NCBI GenBank assembly: GCA_037190485.1
Contig: JBBCJB010000012.1
Coordinates: 182,680-246,679, forward strand
Length of the DNA: 64,000 bases
DNA from: Parapedobacter sp037190485
Lineage (GTDB): Bacteria > Bacteroidota > Bacteroidia > Sphingobacteriales > Sphingobacteriaceae
Reading direction: 5' to 3'
In this document: positions 51,857 to 61,720 of the stretch, piece by piece
Layout of the letters: each line of letters opens with the position of its first letter
Position numbering within the stretch: position 1 is the stretch's first letter
Notes under the pieces: generated by a model
Told to the model about the DNA's origin: nothing
Seen by the model: the letters and a program-made list of their open reading frames with translations, nothing else
The model's database searches: none
Translations under genes and position numbers: made by a program

Positions 51857-54121
51857 TTAATACGATACTCGTACGTGATGATGGCCGGCTTGCAGCGCGG
51901 GCAACGATATCCATCCTTTTTCCGGTTTCACGTGGCTTGCCTTTCCATTGATCACCACACGTTTGGCGGTCGTTCCACGTACCGGAATGGCAACCTGAGC
52001 CGTCGTATTTCCCGGCACGACGAGGTCCATGCGGAAGCTTTCCCCGTCCTGTCGGCAATCGGCGGTGACCGTGCCGCGAATGGTAGGCACCTTGATGGAG
52101 GCGTGCTGCAGTGATCCCAATTGCGGGCGTACCTGAAAGGTGCCCCAACCGGGGGTAAGCGGGGTGATGCCCATCAGTTTCCTCGGGATGGCGTTTGCCG
52201 GTACCGCGCCCCAGGCATGGTTCCAATCCTGGTTTGGCTTGAACTTGTTGTCCCAGGCTTCCATGGTGATCGTGCTCCCAGCACGGATCATGTTGTACCA
52301 GCTCCGATCGGCCTGCGAGGTGAGCAGCGAAAGGCCGTACTCCGCATCGCCGGCGCCATAAACGGCGTCCATCAAGAATTGGCTGCCGTACACGCTGCAG
52401 GCCATGCCACGGGAGCGGATGAAGGACATCACATGCGCACGGTGCTTTTCGGGCACGAGTCCGAAGGCCATGGCCAGCATGTTGGTGTGCAACGAGCTGT
52501 GGTCGGTATCCACCCCGTCCTGATAGGCGCGCGTGCTTTTATTCCACAATAGGCGCTGGAAGGCCGCGTAGGTTTCCTGTGCTTTTTCGTCAAACATCCG
52601 GGCGTCTGCTTCCTTGCCCAGGGCGAGCGCCATTCGGTTCATGTCGCACAGCGCTTTGTAATGGAACGCATTCACGACGGCGTTGTAATCGGTAAAGACA
52701 AAACCGTCCACCTCGCCATTGCCCTCCATGCCGAAGCCACCGGTATGCGGCCAATCCACGATGTCGCGCAACTCCTTGCCGTTGTAATGCACGGACCGCA
52801 ACAGCTCGGGCGTCTGCTTGCCGGTCTTCGTGCTGATCAGCCCATTGGCTTCCCGCAAAGGCAGCAGCAGTTTGGCTTTCAGGTCGGTGTAATACGCTGC
52901 AGCCGAACGGCTATCGCCCGTATAGAGGTAGTCGTTGTAGGCCATCAAGACCGATTGGAGTATCCATTCGGTGGGCCACGTGGCGCGGTGCATGAGATAT
53001 TCGTGCGAACGGCGGGCCATGCCGAAATCCTTGTCTACGCTGTAGTGGCACAGCTGGTTGATGTAGGCGTCCGCTTCGTAGGGGATGCGCTCGCGGTCGC
53101 CATCCACATAGATGCCGGCGAACGAGGTGGCCTTGATGCTATACTTACAGAGCTCCCACACGGCGTTGAGTACGGTATCCGAGCTTTCGAAATGCGCAGC
53201 CAGGTCGTCAAACGGATAATGTACCGTAGACCGGACGATGTCCGTCGGCAGCAATTCCGTGCCATAACCTTCCAATTCAACGTAGCGGAAGGGCAGTACC
53301 TCGCCGATATAGTCCGGCATCAGGATGGCTTGGCTACCGGTATTCCGTTTATCCGGCTTGAACTGCACCATGTACGTATGCGTGCCCCGCCTTAGCGAGA
53401 GGGGATATTCGGCGTACCGGATGGTGCCTCCGGGTGTCCGGTTTATGCTGCCATCCGGATGGATGGCTTCTCCAAATCGAACGGTTACGGGGTGGCCATC
53501 AGCTGCCGATGATAGGTTGAGCCGGAGCTGTCCGAAGGAGGCCCTAGCGAAATCGACGCGTAACGTCTCGCCGGCTTTGCTGATTTTTGTCGGCGCCTCG
53601 TCGGTTTTTTGCAAGGGATGGTAGGCCGTGCCATAGGCTACCAGCTGGCCTGCCGTGTGGAAGGTGGCGTGGGGCGACCAGGCGGACGGGGCGTCTTCGG
53701 TGTTCCAGGCCATCACCTGCCAAACATAGGTGGCGTTGGGCGATAGGGCCGAGCCGCCATACGGTATATTGATGGACGCATTGGAGGCGACTTTGCCCGA
53801 GTCCCAGACATCACCGATGCCGCCCGTGAGGCTATCGATGCGCGTGGAAACCAGGATGCGGTATGCAGACTGCGCCACCCCGGCCGTGCCGGTCAGTTCC
53901 CACCCGAAAACAGGGTGTTCGTTGGCGATGACGGTGCGCTGGATGGCGCTTCCGTCCGGGCCGGGGGCGAGGTATCCATTGGCCACCTGCAAATCGGCCT
54001 GGCGCAGGTGCTCTACCTTCAGGTTGGCCACTTGGATGGCTTGGGCCCGCACGCCATGCGCGGTCAGCGACAGTGCTAGCCAGCACAGGCAAATCGGAAA
54101 TAATCGAGGTATATGCATCAA
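51857..54121 (-). CDS. GH78-like alpha-L-rhamnosidase, locus 3
   Basis: This 754-residue secreted enzyme has a signal peptide (LFPICLCWLALSLTAHGVRA). N-terminal beta-sandwich domains fill about 30-300 (HPVFGWELTGTAGVAQSAYR, TYVWQVMAWNTEDAPSAW). The six-hairpin barrel is at about 310-650 and a C-terminal beta domain at about 650-754 (RKLMGITPLTPGWGTFQVRP). The acid motif is VDGDRERIPYEADAY (340-353), with Glu 344 the likely general acid. The base-side motif is AGSTITMEAWD, with Glu 621. GH78 enzymes release alpha-L-rhamnose from polysaccharides or glycosides. It is the only enzyme of locus 3 in the window, lying 155 bases after susD. M2 at 54118 is an alternative start. Confidence 0.8.
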   Translation of the reverse strand: MMHIPRLFPICLCWLALSLTAHGVRAQAIQVANLKVEHLRQADLQVANGYLAPGPDGSAIQRTVIANEHPVFGWELTGTAGVAQSAYRILVSTRIDSLTGGIGDVWDSGKVASNASINIPYGGSALSPNATYVWQVMAWNTEDAPSAWSPHATFHTAGQLVAYGTAYHPLQKTDEAPTKISKAGETLRVDFARASFGQLRLNLSSAADGHPVTVRFGEAIHPDGSINRTPGGTIRYAEYPLSLRRGTHTYMVQFKPDKRNTGSQAILMPDYIGEVLPFRYVELEGYGTELLPTDIVRSTVHYPFDDLAAHFESSDTVLNAVWELCKYSIKATSFAGIYVDGDRERIPYEADAYINQLCHYSVDKDFGMARRSHEYLMHRATWPTEWILQSVLMAYNDYLYTGDSRSAAAYYTDLKAKLLLPLREANGLISTKTGKQTPELLRSVHYNGKELRDIVDWPHTGGFGMEGNGEVDGFVFTDYNAVVNAFHYKALCDMNRMALALGKEADARMFDEKAQETYAAFQRLLWNKSTRAYQDGVDTDHSSLHTNMLAMAFGLVPEKHRAHVMSFIRSRGMACSVYGSQFLMDAVYGAGDAEYGLSLLTSQADRSWYNMIRAGSTITMEAWDNKFKPNQDWNHAWGAVPANAIPRKLMGITPLTPGWGTFQVRPQLGSLQHASIKVPTIRGTVTADCRQDGESFRMDLVVPGNTTAQVAIPVRGTTAKRVVINGKASHVKPEKGWISLPALQAGHHHVRVSY

Positions 54122-54276
54122 TATGTCATTTTGAATTCATGTATTCCAGCACCGATCGTGCGCAGCAGCACATCAGGACGCAACCGGGTGCCGATGTGGC
54201 CGGAAATGACGCGATGGCTGCCCGTTCTGCGATGGGATTGGCCACGCCCCGTGGCCAATCCCCAGCAGCAACTTGC

Positions 54277-56019
54277 CTACCTGTTTTCCCACCCTTCGTT
54301 CTGCGGCAAATGTACATCTTTATTGGTGTCGATAATGATGTTGGGAATCGGCCACAAATTGAAGTCGAACGTCAAGGTAGCCTGCGCCTCGGGCCAGAAC
54401 GCGTGCTCGCGGATGCGGTTCACGGCGATGGTACCGCCCATGCGCAACAGCGTGTTCCAGCGGCTCTCTTCATACACGAGCTCACGCGCACGTTCATCCA
54501 GGATGAGGTCGAATTGATCGTCCACATCGGTGGCCGAAACGAGGTACGTGCATTGCGCGCGGCTGCGCAATAGATTGATGTCCGTGGCCGCTCCGCCCTT
54601 GTCGCCGAGGCGTTGCTTGGCCTCGGCACGCAGCAGGATCGTCTCCGACAACCGGATGAAATAGTCATCCCGGAAGAGATTGCTCATGTTTTCCCCCTCG
54701 TTGACACCGGTATACCGATCGGTTGCTATTTTGCACGAAACCGGGTAGCACAAGCTCTGGTTGGCTTGGTTTGTCGTGGCAACGGTGCTGCCGTTGTAAA
54801 TAACCGACCACGGAACGGGCTGGCCGAAATAGGGCGAGGAGGGAACGTTTCCGATAAAGATCCTCCGGAATACGATATCGCTATTTCGCATATCCTCCTG
54901 CCATTGGTCGGCATAGATCCCGTCTCGGGTATACATGGTGGGGATCATTTGCGCAATCCCGCGTCCGCCCACGTCTTCGAGCGTGCCGGTGAGGTGGTCT
55001 TTTGCGCCATCGCGGAATACCGGCCCGTAGGTACGGGAATAGGGCAGTTTCGATTTTCCGTCTTCGGCGCGATAGGCCGCATAATCGATTTGGATGGTCC
55101 AGATGCTTTCGCTGTTTCCGTCCTGGTAGTTCACGTTGTTTTCCTGGAACAGGTCCCAGTACGGATTTCCGTTGGATTCACTCCGCCGGCTTCCGAAGCG
55201 GGAGGTCATCAAGGCGAAGGTGCCGCCGTCTATCACTTTGCTGGCAAAGGTTACCGCTTGGTTGAACGCCTGTTGTCCGGCCCCCGCCTGCCCTTCGGCA
55301 ACGAGCTGGATGCCTTGGGCGAGAAAGGCGCGCGATAGCATGTGCTGTGCGGCGCCGCGAACCAGTCGTCCACCCTGCGGGGTGGTTTCCGGCAGGTCGT
55401 TTTCAATAGCCGACAACTCGTCTATCACAAACTGATAGGTCGCTACGCGGGTGGTGCGTTCGAAGTCATATTTCGGCTCGGTCGTGATTTCCGTCACGAT
55501 CGGTACGCCGCCAAACAATTCGCCCAGGTTGAGGTAGGCAAAAGCACGGAAAAAACGGGCTTGGGCGAGTATGTACGCTTTTTCTTGATCGGACGACCAG
55601 GAAATGTGCGCTAGATCGGCGGCGTATAATGCCAGATTGGCCTTGGCAATCACTTGGTACCACGTGCTGTACGTGTTATAGTACGTGACGTGATCCGGAT
55701 TGATGTTGCCGTAATTGTTGAACGAATTGCCCCTTCTGATGCTGGGTACATCGTACATGTCCGTGCCATTGCCACGGAGGGCGAAAATCCAACCTTCTTC
55801 GCTGGGATTGGCCCAGAGGTCGCGGAGCTGCGAATAAATCGCCACCAAGGCCTGGTCGATTTGGGCCGATGTGCTGAATGCGTTGTCAACCGTGTAGAAC
55901 GTCGGCGGGACTTCGGTGAGAAAGTCCTTGTCAGACTTGCAGCCAACCGTTGAGAGCGCGATGCACAAACATGCGCTTATGCCATATATTGAAATTCTTT
56001 TCATTGTCGTAATCTTCAC
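54277..56019 (-). CDS. SusD/RagB-family surface lipoprotein, locus 3
   Basis: This 580-residue lipoprotein has its lipobox at IALSTVGCKSDKDFL (Cys 27); M6 at 56004 is an alternative start. Family features include VDNAFSTSAQIDQALVAIYS, YSTWYQVIAKANLALYAADL, AQARFFRAFAYLNLGELFGG and near the end LILDERARELVYEESRWNTL. The last line is the usual FNLWPIPNIIIDTN. It should bind a rhamnose-containing ligand with the SusC partner, whose gene ends 7 bases upstream. Confidence 0.95.
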   Translation of the reverse strand: MKITTMKRISIYGISACLCIALSTVGCKSDKDFLTEVPPTFYTVDNAFSTSAQIDQALVAIYSQLRDLWANPSEEGWIFALRGNGTDMYDVPSIRRGNSFNNYGNINPDHVTYYNTYSTWYQVIAKANLALYAADLAHISWSSDQEKAYILAQARFFRAFAYLNLGELFGGVPIVTEITTEPKYDFERTTRVATYQFVIDELSAIENDLPETTPQGGRLVRGAAQHMLSRAFLAQGIQLVAEGQAGAGQQAFNQAVTFASKVIDGGTFALMTSRFGSRRSESNGNPYWDLFQENNVNYQDGNSESIWTIQIDYAAYRAEDGKSKLPYSRTYGPVFRDGAKDHLTGTLEDVGGRGIAQMIPTMYTRDGIYADQWQEDMRNSDIVFRRIFIGNVPSSPYFGQPVPWSVIYNGSTVATTNQANQSLCYPVSCKIATDRYTGVNEGENMSNLFRDDYFIRLSETILLRAEAKQRLGDKGGAATDINLLRSRAQCTYLVSATDVDDQFDLILDERARELVYEESRWNTLLRMGGTIAVNRIREHAFWPEAQATLTFDFNLWPIPNIIIDTNKDVHLPQNEGWENR

Positions 56020-56026
56020 TTAATCG

Positions 56027-59000
56027 TTAAAAACTCAAATTCAGACCGAGCGAATAGGTGGAAGCGACAGGCAGGCCACCTGTGCCCGATTGGCGGATGC
56101 TGGCCCCGACCTCGGGATCGCCACCGAACCAGTCGGTAAAGGTGGCGAGGTTTTTCGCCGTCGCGAACACCTTAAGCGTATTGACGCCGATTTTGGAAAG
56201 CACCTGTTGGTCAAACGTGTAAGCGAGCGTGACATCCTGTATCCGCACAAAGCCGCGGTTCTGTAGGCCTAAAAAACGACCATCGCCAGCGAAAAGGGCG
56301 GACGGATAGGTATTGCTGGGATTTTCGGGCGTCCAGAAGGGTATGCTGTGGATATTGTCATTGAACCTACTGGTCCCATTGGTGAGGTAAGCCGCTTGGT
56401 TTTCCCTTACATAAAAATTATTGCCCCCAAATACGCCCGTGGCCATTACGTACAGGGTGAACTGTTTGTAATCCAGCTGGCTGCTGAGATTCAATCGGAA
56501 ATTCTCACCACGATAGCCCAGGATCTTGCGGTCTGCCGCGGTGATGCCCGGCTCGCCGTCCAAATCACGGTATTTGGGCGAGCCGGGAGCTGCGCCTGTC
56601 AAAGCCATGTATTCGGTGTCGTTTTCCTGAACAATGCCGATCTGTTCGTACCCGAAAATGGCCCCCAGTGGTTTGCCAACGAAGAGGCTGTTCGAGATGT
56701 CGTCATCTTCACGGCCATCCCCATCCAGGTCCTCGCCGTATAGCGATACCAACTTGTTGAAATTTTTCCAGAACGTAGCGGTCGTGGTCCATGTCAAATC
56801 AGACGTTTTGATGTTGACACTGCGAAGGGTCGCCTCGACGCCGGTATTGTTCACTTGACCCATTGAGGTCATCATCGTTTTGAATCCGGTCATCACCGGG
56901 ATGTTGCGGCTGAAAATCTGATCGGTGGTCTTCGAAAAATAGACATCTAGATCGGCAAATAAGCGATTGCCCAACCACGCCGACTCGAAGCCGGTGTTCC
57001 AGGAGTTGGTTTTTTCCCAACCGAGGGCCGAGTTGCCCAAGCTGCTTTGGAACAATCCGTAATAGATGCTTCCGGGGGTGTTTGAAAATTGATAGCGGGC
57101 CCCGCCGCTTGCCGCGTTGGCAACGGCCGAAAGGGTGCCATACGGGTTGATGCCCTGATTGCCGTTCTGCCCCCAGGAAAATTTGAGTTTCAAGTCATTC
57201 AATACCCGGATGTCCTGCAAAAAAGGCTCGGCAGTGGCGCGCCACGAAACGCCGGCGCCGAAGAAATCGCCCCATTTGTTGTCCGCGCCGAAAACGGAAG
57301 CGCCGTCACGTCGATAGGAGCCTGTGAAATAATATTTGTCGTCAAAGGTGTAGTTAACCCGGCCCAGGTACCCGATGTTTGCACGTTCGTAATTGCGTTG
57401 GCCCATGTTGTCCAGGTCGGTGCCGTCATAGTCAATGCGTTGGACAGTGGCTTTGTGTAGCCCGTTCAACCCGAGGGTGGTGTTGCCGTTTGCGGCAAAG
57501 TCGCGTCCGGTAATGACGCTGCGCGTGTGTTTGAGTTGATCGCGCGTGGCCACCAAGGTGATGTCCAGTGCATGTTTATCGAGCTTCCGGTTAAAGTTGA
57601 TGATGTTATCCCACACGTAACTGACCGCCTTACGGGCTTCGATGGTACCATACGCATTGGTCAGGAAACCCTGTACCGTTGCTGGCGAATAGCGTTCGGG
57701 AGATTCGCCTTCCTGAACAAAGGAACCTTCGTAGAAAAAATTACCGTAATGGGTTTCATCCTGGTTGATCAGGTAATTCGCGCGATAGGTCAACCCCTGG
57801 ACGCCGGGTACCTTAACGACTGCGTGGGCATTGAGCCGATAGTTGTAGAGAAAATCGTCGTTGTCGCGTAGCCCGTCATTGACGCCCCATAGCGGATTGA
57901 TGGCAGCCTGGGTATAGGGGTACTTTTCCAGGTTTCCCTGATCGTCCCGATACATCACCCCATAGGGCGACATCATCTGTGCCTGGGAAAGGTTCGCTGC
58001 TATGCCCGAATAGTCACGTTTGGAAAAACCGGCGTCTACGCCCATTTCTAGCCATTTGGTGATGTCGGTCTTGAGTTTTCCCAGCAAAGCGATCCGGTTG
58101 AACTGATCGCCGACCAGGATGCTTTTATTGTCATCGTATGAGGTGGACAGGTAGTAATTGACGTTTTCCGTAGCACCTGATATGGCCGCTTGGTAATTCT
58201 GCATCACCCCGGTTCGGATGACTTCATCGACCCAATTCGTTTCCCGGCCTGCTTCTCGGTTTGCAAGCTCGCCGCTTTTCATCCAGGTGGTGGTGCCTTC
58301 CGCGTATTGGTTACGCGCATTGACCATATCGATCCACGCTTCGCCGCGAAGCATTTCAGGCCTGTTTTGCCATTGCTGGAAACCGGTGGAAGCGTTGAAG
58401 GAAATGGAAGGCTTTCCGGTACGCCCACGCTTGGTGGTGATCGCGATGACGCCATTGGCCGAGCGCGATCCGTAGGCTGCTGCCGATGTAGCATCTTTCA
58501 GCACATCGATGGCGGCGATGTCGTTCGGGTTGATGTCGCTCAGGCTACCCATGAAGATGACACCGTCCAGTACGATCAGCGGATTGTTGTTACCATCGAT
58601 CGAATTTTCGCCACGCACGAGCATGCTGGGTTCGCCACCGGCCGTATTGGTGGCGCCGATATTCAACCCCGAGATACTGCCTTTGAGCGCTTCCAGTACG
58701 TTGATGTTGGCGGCCAGCGCCACCGGCGAATTTTCAAGGTTGAGGGAGCCGACCGAGCCCGTGAAATCCTTTCGTTTGGCAGTACCATAACCTACCACGA
58801 TGACTTCGTCCAGGTCTGCCGATTCCAATTGCAGGACAATGGTCAATGAACGCTGGGCGCCTATCGTGAGTTGCTGCGACTTGAATCCTAATGCGGTGAA
58901 CACCAGGGTCTCGCCCTGGTCTGCACGGATCTGGAATTGGCCGCTGGCATCCGTCGCGGTGCCGCGCGAAGTGCCCCTGACCTGAACGGATACGCCCTCG

Positions 59001-59425
59001 AGCGTGTTGCCCAATGAATCACGCACGATGCCGGCCAAGGGCTCCTGCGCCCGCAGGTGGGGAGACCGGCGCCGGATCACGACGGTCTTGTCTTCGTTGA
59101 AGACGAATTCCAAGGATTGGTTCGGGAAGCACTTTTCAAGTACTTCCTTGAATGGCGCATGCGCTACGTCCATGGTGATGCGTGGATATTGGCGTAGCAG
59201 CGCTGCGTCATAAATGAAATCGTATCCGCTCTGTACCGATAATTGGTATAGCACTTTCGATACCGGAGCATTCCTGACATGCAGCGTCACCGACTGGCCG
59301 CTACCGGCCATGGCGAGCTGGAGGAATGCAAACGTCAACAATAGACAAATTTTCATAATCACCCTATAGGGAAATGAATGAATAACTAGCGTACTGCAAT
59401 GCAATGCAGGCAAAATTTTATACAT
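56027..59425 (-). CDS. SusC/RagA-family TonB-dependent transporter with STN domain, locus 3
   Basis: This 1132-residue receptor starts at the ATG at 59425 (MYKILPALHC); the codon at 59443 is TTG. A signal peptide (MKICLLLTFAFLQLAMAGSG) precedes an STN domain at about 45-115 (SKVLYQLSVQSGYDFIYDAA). A carboxypeptidase-regulatory domain is at about 130-205 (AGIVRDSLGNTLEGVSVQVR). The plug is at about 210-340 (MLVRGENSIDGNNNPLIVLD, IDVLKDATSAAAYGSRSANG). The barrel ends SLGLNLSF. The STN domain implies control through the FecR encoded upstream, which here is frameshifted. Confidence 0.95.
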   Translation of the reverse strand: MYKILPALHCSTLVIHSFPYRVIMKICLLLTFAFLQLAMAGSGQSVTLHVRNAPVSKVLYQLSVQSGYDFIYDAALLRQYPRITMDVAHAPFKEVLEKCFPNQSLEFVFNEDKTVVIRRRSPHLRAQEPLAGIVRDSLGNTLEGVSVQVRGTSRGTATDASGQFQIRADQGETLVFTALGFKSQQLTIGAQRSLTIVLQLESADLDEVIVVGYGTAKRKDFTGSVGSLNLENSPVALAANINVLEALKGSISGLNIGATNTAGGEPSMLVRGENSIDGNNNPLIVLDGVIFMGSLSDINPNDIAAIDVLKDATSAAAYGSRSANGVIAITTKRGRTGKPSISFNASTGFQQWQNRPEMLRGEAWIDMVNARNQYAEGTTTWMKSGELANREAGRETNWVDEVIRTGVMQNYQAAISGATENVNYYLSTSYDDNKSILVGDQFNRIALLGKLKTDITKWLEMGVDAGFSKRDYSGIAANLSQAQMMSPYGVMYRDDQGNLEKYPYTQAAINPLWGVNDGLRDNDDFLYNYRLNAHAVVKVPGVQGLTYRANYLINQDETHYGNFFYEGSFVQEGESPERYSPATVQGFLTNAYGTIEARKAVSYVWDNIINFNRKLDKHALDITLVATRDQLKHTRSVITGRDFAANGNTTLGLNGLHKATVQRIDYDGTDLDNMGQRNYERANIGYLGRVNYTFDDKYYFTGSYRRDGASVFGADNKWGDFFGAGVSWRATAEPFLQDIRVLNDLKLKFSWGQNGNQGINPYGTLSAVANAASGGARYQFSNTPGSIYYGLFQSSLGNSALGWEKTNSWNTGFESAWLGNRLFADLDVYFSKTTDQIFSRNIPVMTGFKTMMTSMGQVNNTGVEATLRSVNIKTSDLTWTTTATFWKNFNKLVSLYGEDLDGDGREDDDISNSLFVGKPLGAIFGYEQIGIVQENDTEYMALTGAAPGSPKYRDLDGEPGITAADRKILGYRGENFRLNLSSQLDYKQFTLYVMATGVFGGNNFYVRENQAAYLTNGTSRFNDNIHSIPFWTPENPSNTYPSALFAGDGRFLGLQNRGFVRIQDVTLAYTFDQQVLSKIGVNTLKVFATAKNLATFTDWFGGDPEVGASIRQSGTGGLPVASTYSLGLNLSF

Positions 59426-59490
59426 TTGAACACGGGTTATCAATTAATATTCGGTTTACTTATTCGATTGGTTAATGTTAGCCCCTTGGT

Positions 59491-59537
59491 TCCGCGATTG
59501 CGGACGATAACCGGGAGCGGGCCAACGCCCCGGTTAT
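59491..59537 (-). promoter_or_regulatory. Double RNA hairpin between fecR and susC, locus 3
   Basis: ATAACCGGG (59507-59515) pairs with CCCGGTTAT (59529-59537). GCG (59517-59519) and CGC (59526-59528) extend the stem inward after a one-base bulge. A second small hairpin, TCCGC-GATT-GCGGA, occupies 59491-59504. They lie in the 138-base gap before the SusC start, the same position as the hairpins of loci 1 and 2. Confidence 0.6.
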
Positions 59538-59563
59538 TTATGGCCTAACCTAGCAAGTAACGG

Positions 59564-60744
59564 TTATTTTTCCACGACGATTATCCTCCTTTCGGTTATT
59601 TTGAAATCTACTAATCCAGTCATTTTCATGCTTTCCAATAGCTGCACCAAGTCCTTGGAACGTTGAAAGATGCCGCCGAACCGCTTGCCGGCCAAGCTGC
59701 CACGGTATTCGATATCGACATTGTACCACCTCGCTACCCGATCCATGATGCTGGTGATCTCTTCATCGTCAAAGAAAAACAGGTCGTTGTGCCAGGCCAG
59801 CACTTCATCCAGATCCACGGCCTGGACCCGAAGCGACGTGCCATTGTCGTGGCTGCGTGCTTGTTGTCCTGGACGGAGTTGAACCGTTTGGGTGCCGGCG
59901 GTTACGTTGACCGAACCTTCGGCCAGGCTTGTTTTTACCTGTTTATCGTAGGCGTCGACGTTAAAGACAGTGCCTAATACCGTTATCTCCTGCGCGGCGG
60001 TCTTGACCACGAAAGGGACCGGTTCGCCAAGTGATTTTACTTCGAAGAGTGCTTCTCCCGTCATCTCAACCGACCGCTGGTTGTCGCTAAACCGGGTAGG
60101 ATAGGTCAATGATGTTTCTGCGTTGAGGTGTACCTTGCTACCGTCGGGGAGCACGACGCGATAATGACCGCCTTTCGGGATGGTAATGGTGTTGAATGTC
60201 GGGCCGGTGTGCGCAGCGATTTCCTCGTATCGGATCTCGCCATTTTCGAGGTGATGGATACGGATTCCGGCATCCTCGGCGATTACACCTGGTGCGGCAT
60301 CATCCAGCAGGATCGTCTGGCCGTTACTGAGCGTGATGATTGCGCGGTCATCGCCGGGCTTGATGTTGGAGCGCTCCAATGCTTCGGCAAGGCTCAGCCC
60401 CTGGGTGGGGCATCGACATGCCGGGTGTAGTAATAGGCTAAGAACGTAACCACAGAGAAGGCCAATAAACTTGCAGCCGCCGTAACCAGGCGAATGAACC
60501 GTCGCTGCCGATAGCGCGGAGTAGGTGCCTTCGCTAGGATGGTTTGGAGAATGCGTTGCTGTTCCTGATTGGATAACAGGTCTTCCTGAGGATTCACGTT
60601 TTGCCATGCCTGGGCTAGCAATATGTTCAGCTCGGTATCGTCGGTCCGGTCGGCCAACAAGCGTACAAGCTCATTCCGCTCGTCACGACTGATCGTTCCG
60701 TTAAGTGCCGACTCCATCAATTTCGCTATGCGGGCCTCCATCAT
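59564..60744 (-). pseudogene. FecR-family anti-sigma factor with a frameshift, locus 3
   Basis: The N-terminal part (60744-60394) encodes 116 residues: the sigma-binding domain (IAKLMESALNGTISRDERNE) and the transmembrane helix (RLVTAAASLLAFSVVTFLAY). It stops at VDAPPRG. The periplasmic part continues in another frame from about 60410 (GLSLAEALERSNIKPGDDRA) through the FecR domain (HYRVVLPDGSKVHLNAETSL, VLGTVFNVDAY) to a DUF4974-like end at 59564. Rejoined, the protein would be about 393 residues, normal for the family. The shift lies within 60397-60415, in a run reading CCCCACCCAGGGG on the coding strand. If real, the anti-sigma factor is cut off from its periplasmic sensor. Confidence 0.8.
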
Positions 60745-60822
60745 ACCTTGGGCATCTATTTTTTGGTCTTTGTCAATAAAGACACACGGAGCGCCAAAAG
60801 TGGATATACAGGAGTGTTTTTT

Positions 60823-61413
60823 CTAGAAAAATAGATGTATGCAGCTCGATATCAGTAAACTAATTTTTTTGTTTTTGACCATGCTGCTTAACGAACGCAT
60901 GGCTAAGTGTTGATACTTTTTGACGGATTCGATCGAGAGGTTCATCCGTTTGGAAATTTCAGGGTTTTTTAGCCCTTGCTGACGAAACCGAAAAACTTGC
61001 TGTTGCCGGGCGGGTAGCTGATTGACCGCTTTTTCCAGGACTTCGTGCGGATCCGCCAGCTCGGGTTCGATCGCGGGCATTTCCTCGCTCGTGGCTACAT
61101 AGGCGTGGTAGGCAAGCTGGTTCCTGTGTTCGTTTGCTCGCTGCCTGATGTAATTTAAGGTGTGGTTTTTCGATAGGATGAATAGATAGCCATCGATATC
61201 GCTTACCGTTGATAGCTTGGCGCGATTGACCCAGAGCTTGGTGAATATTTCCTGAACCGCCTCGGCGATGACCTCGTCGTCTTCGGTAAACAGCCGAATG
61301 AAACCACAGACCTGGCCGTAACGGTTTTTGAAGAGGGCGGTAAATGCGACTTCGTCTCCCTGGGCAATGCGAGGCAGTAACTCATCTTCTGATATCAACC
61401 GGTGCGGTGCCAT
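60823..61413 (-). CDS. ECF RNA polymerase sigma factor, locus 3
   Basis: From the ATG at 61413 this is a 196-residue protein, MAPHRLISEDELLPRIAQGD. The ATG at 61479 would add 22 residues that do not look like a sigma factor. Region 2 is at about 22-66 (FTALFKNRYGQVCGFIRLFT, AEAVQEIFTKLWVNR). Region 4 is at about 135-185 (LPARQQQVFRFRQQGLKN, EISKRMNLSIESVKKYQHLA). The tail is hydrophobic (ISLLISSCIHLFF). It sits 78 bases before its fecR gene. If the FecR frameshift is real, this sigma factor may be deregulated. Confidence 0.92.
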   Translation of the reverse strand: MAPHRLISEDELLPRIAQGDEVAFTALFKNRYGQVCGFIRLFTEDDEVIAEAVQEIFTKLWVNRAKLSTVSDIDGYLFILSKNHTLNYIRQRANEHRNQLAYHAYVATSEEMPAIEPELADPHEVLEKAVNQLPARQQQVFRFRQQGLKNPEISKRMNLSIESVKKYQHLAMRSLSSMVKNKKISLLISSCIHLFF

Positions 61414-61539
61414 AACCCGAATAGCTTGTGAGCCAATGTCAACCTGAGCGAAATGTGTGGTTTGCTCCTGGGTGAGCATTCATTTATAATTGTTTGACCA
61501 TTTACCAAGTCCAACAAATATTGGCAACGGAAACCAGTT

Positions 61540-61691
61540 AACCATCCTGAGCTATCCTGTTCGGTCTGGCGGTAAGCTAAGCCGGGAAACGCACCCACCA
61601 CCACGCCAAATGCATAGGGTGCGATCGGCGCCGCGGCTTCCGGGATTGCGACGTTCAGGTCTTTTGCGATGTCGGGAAGAAGGCCCATCAT
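61540..61691 (-). pseudogene. Fragment of an MFS transporter gene
   Basis: About 50 codons read MMGLLPDIAKDLNVAIPEAA and APIAPYAFGVVVGAF. This is the segment spanning helix 1 and helix 2 of AraJ-like major facilitator efflux proteins, whose usual form is IMGLLPDIA followed by AYALGVVVGAP. Helix 1 is missing before it, and everything after helix 2 has been replaced by unrelated sequence running into the locus 3 sigma gene. Confidence 0.65.
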
Positions 61692-61720
61692 CGTGGCTTG
61701 ACGCCCTTTACTACCCCTGA

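Noticed and set aside
60397..60415. Programmed ribosomal frameshifting in the locus 3 fecR gene
   Set aside because: No heptameric slippery A/T-type sequence or downstream pseudoknot was evident; mutation or sequencing error at a C/G run is simpler.
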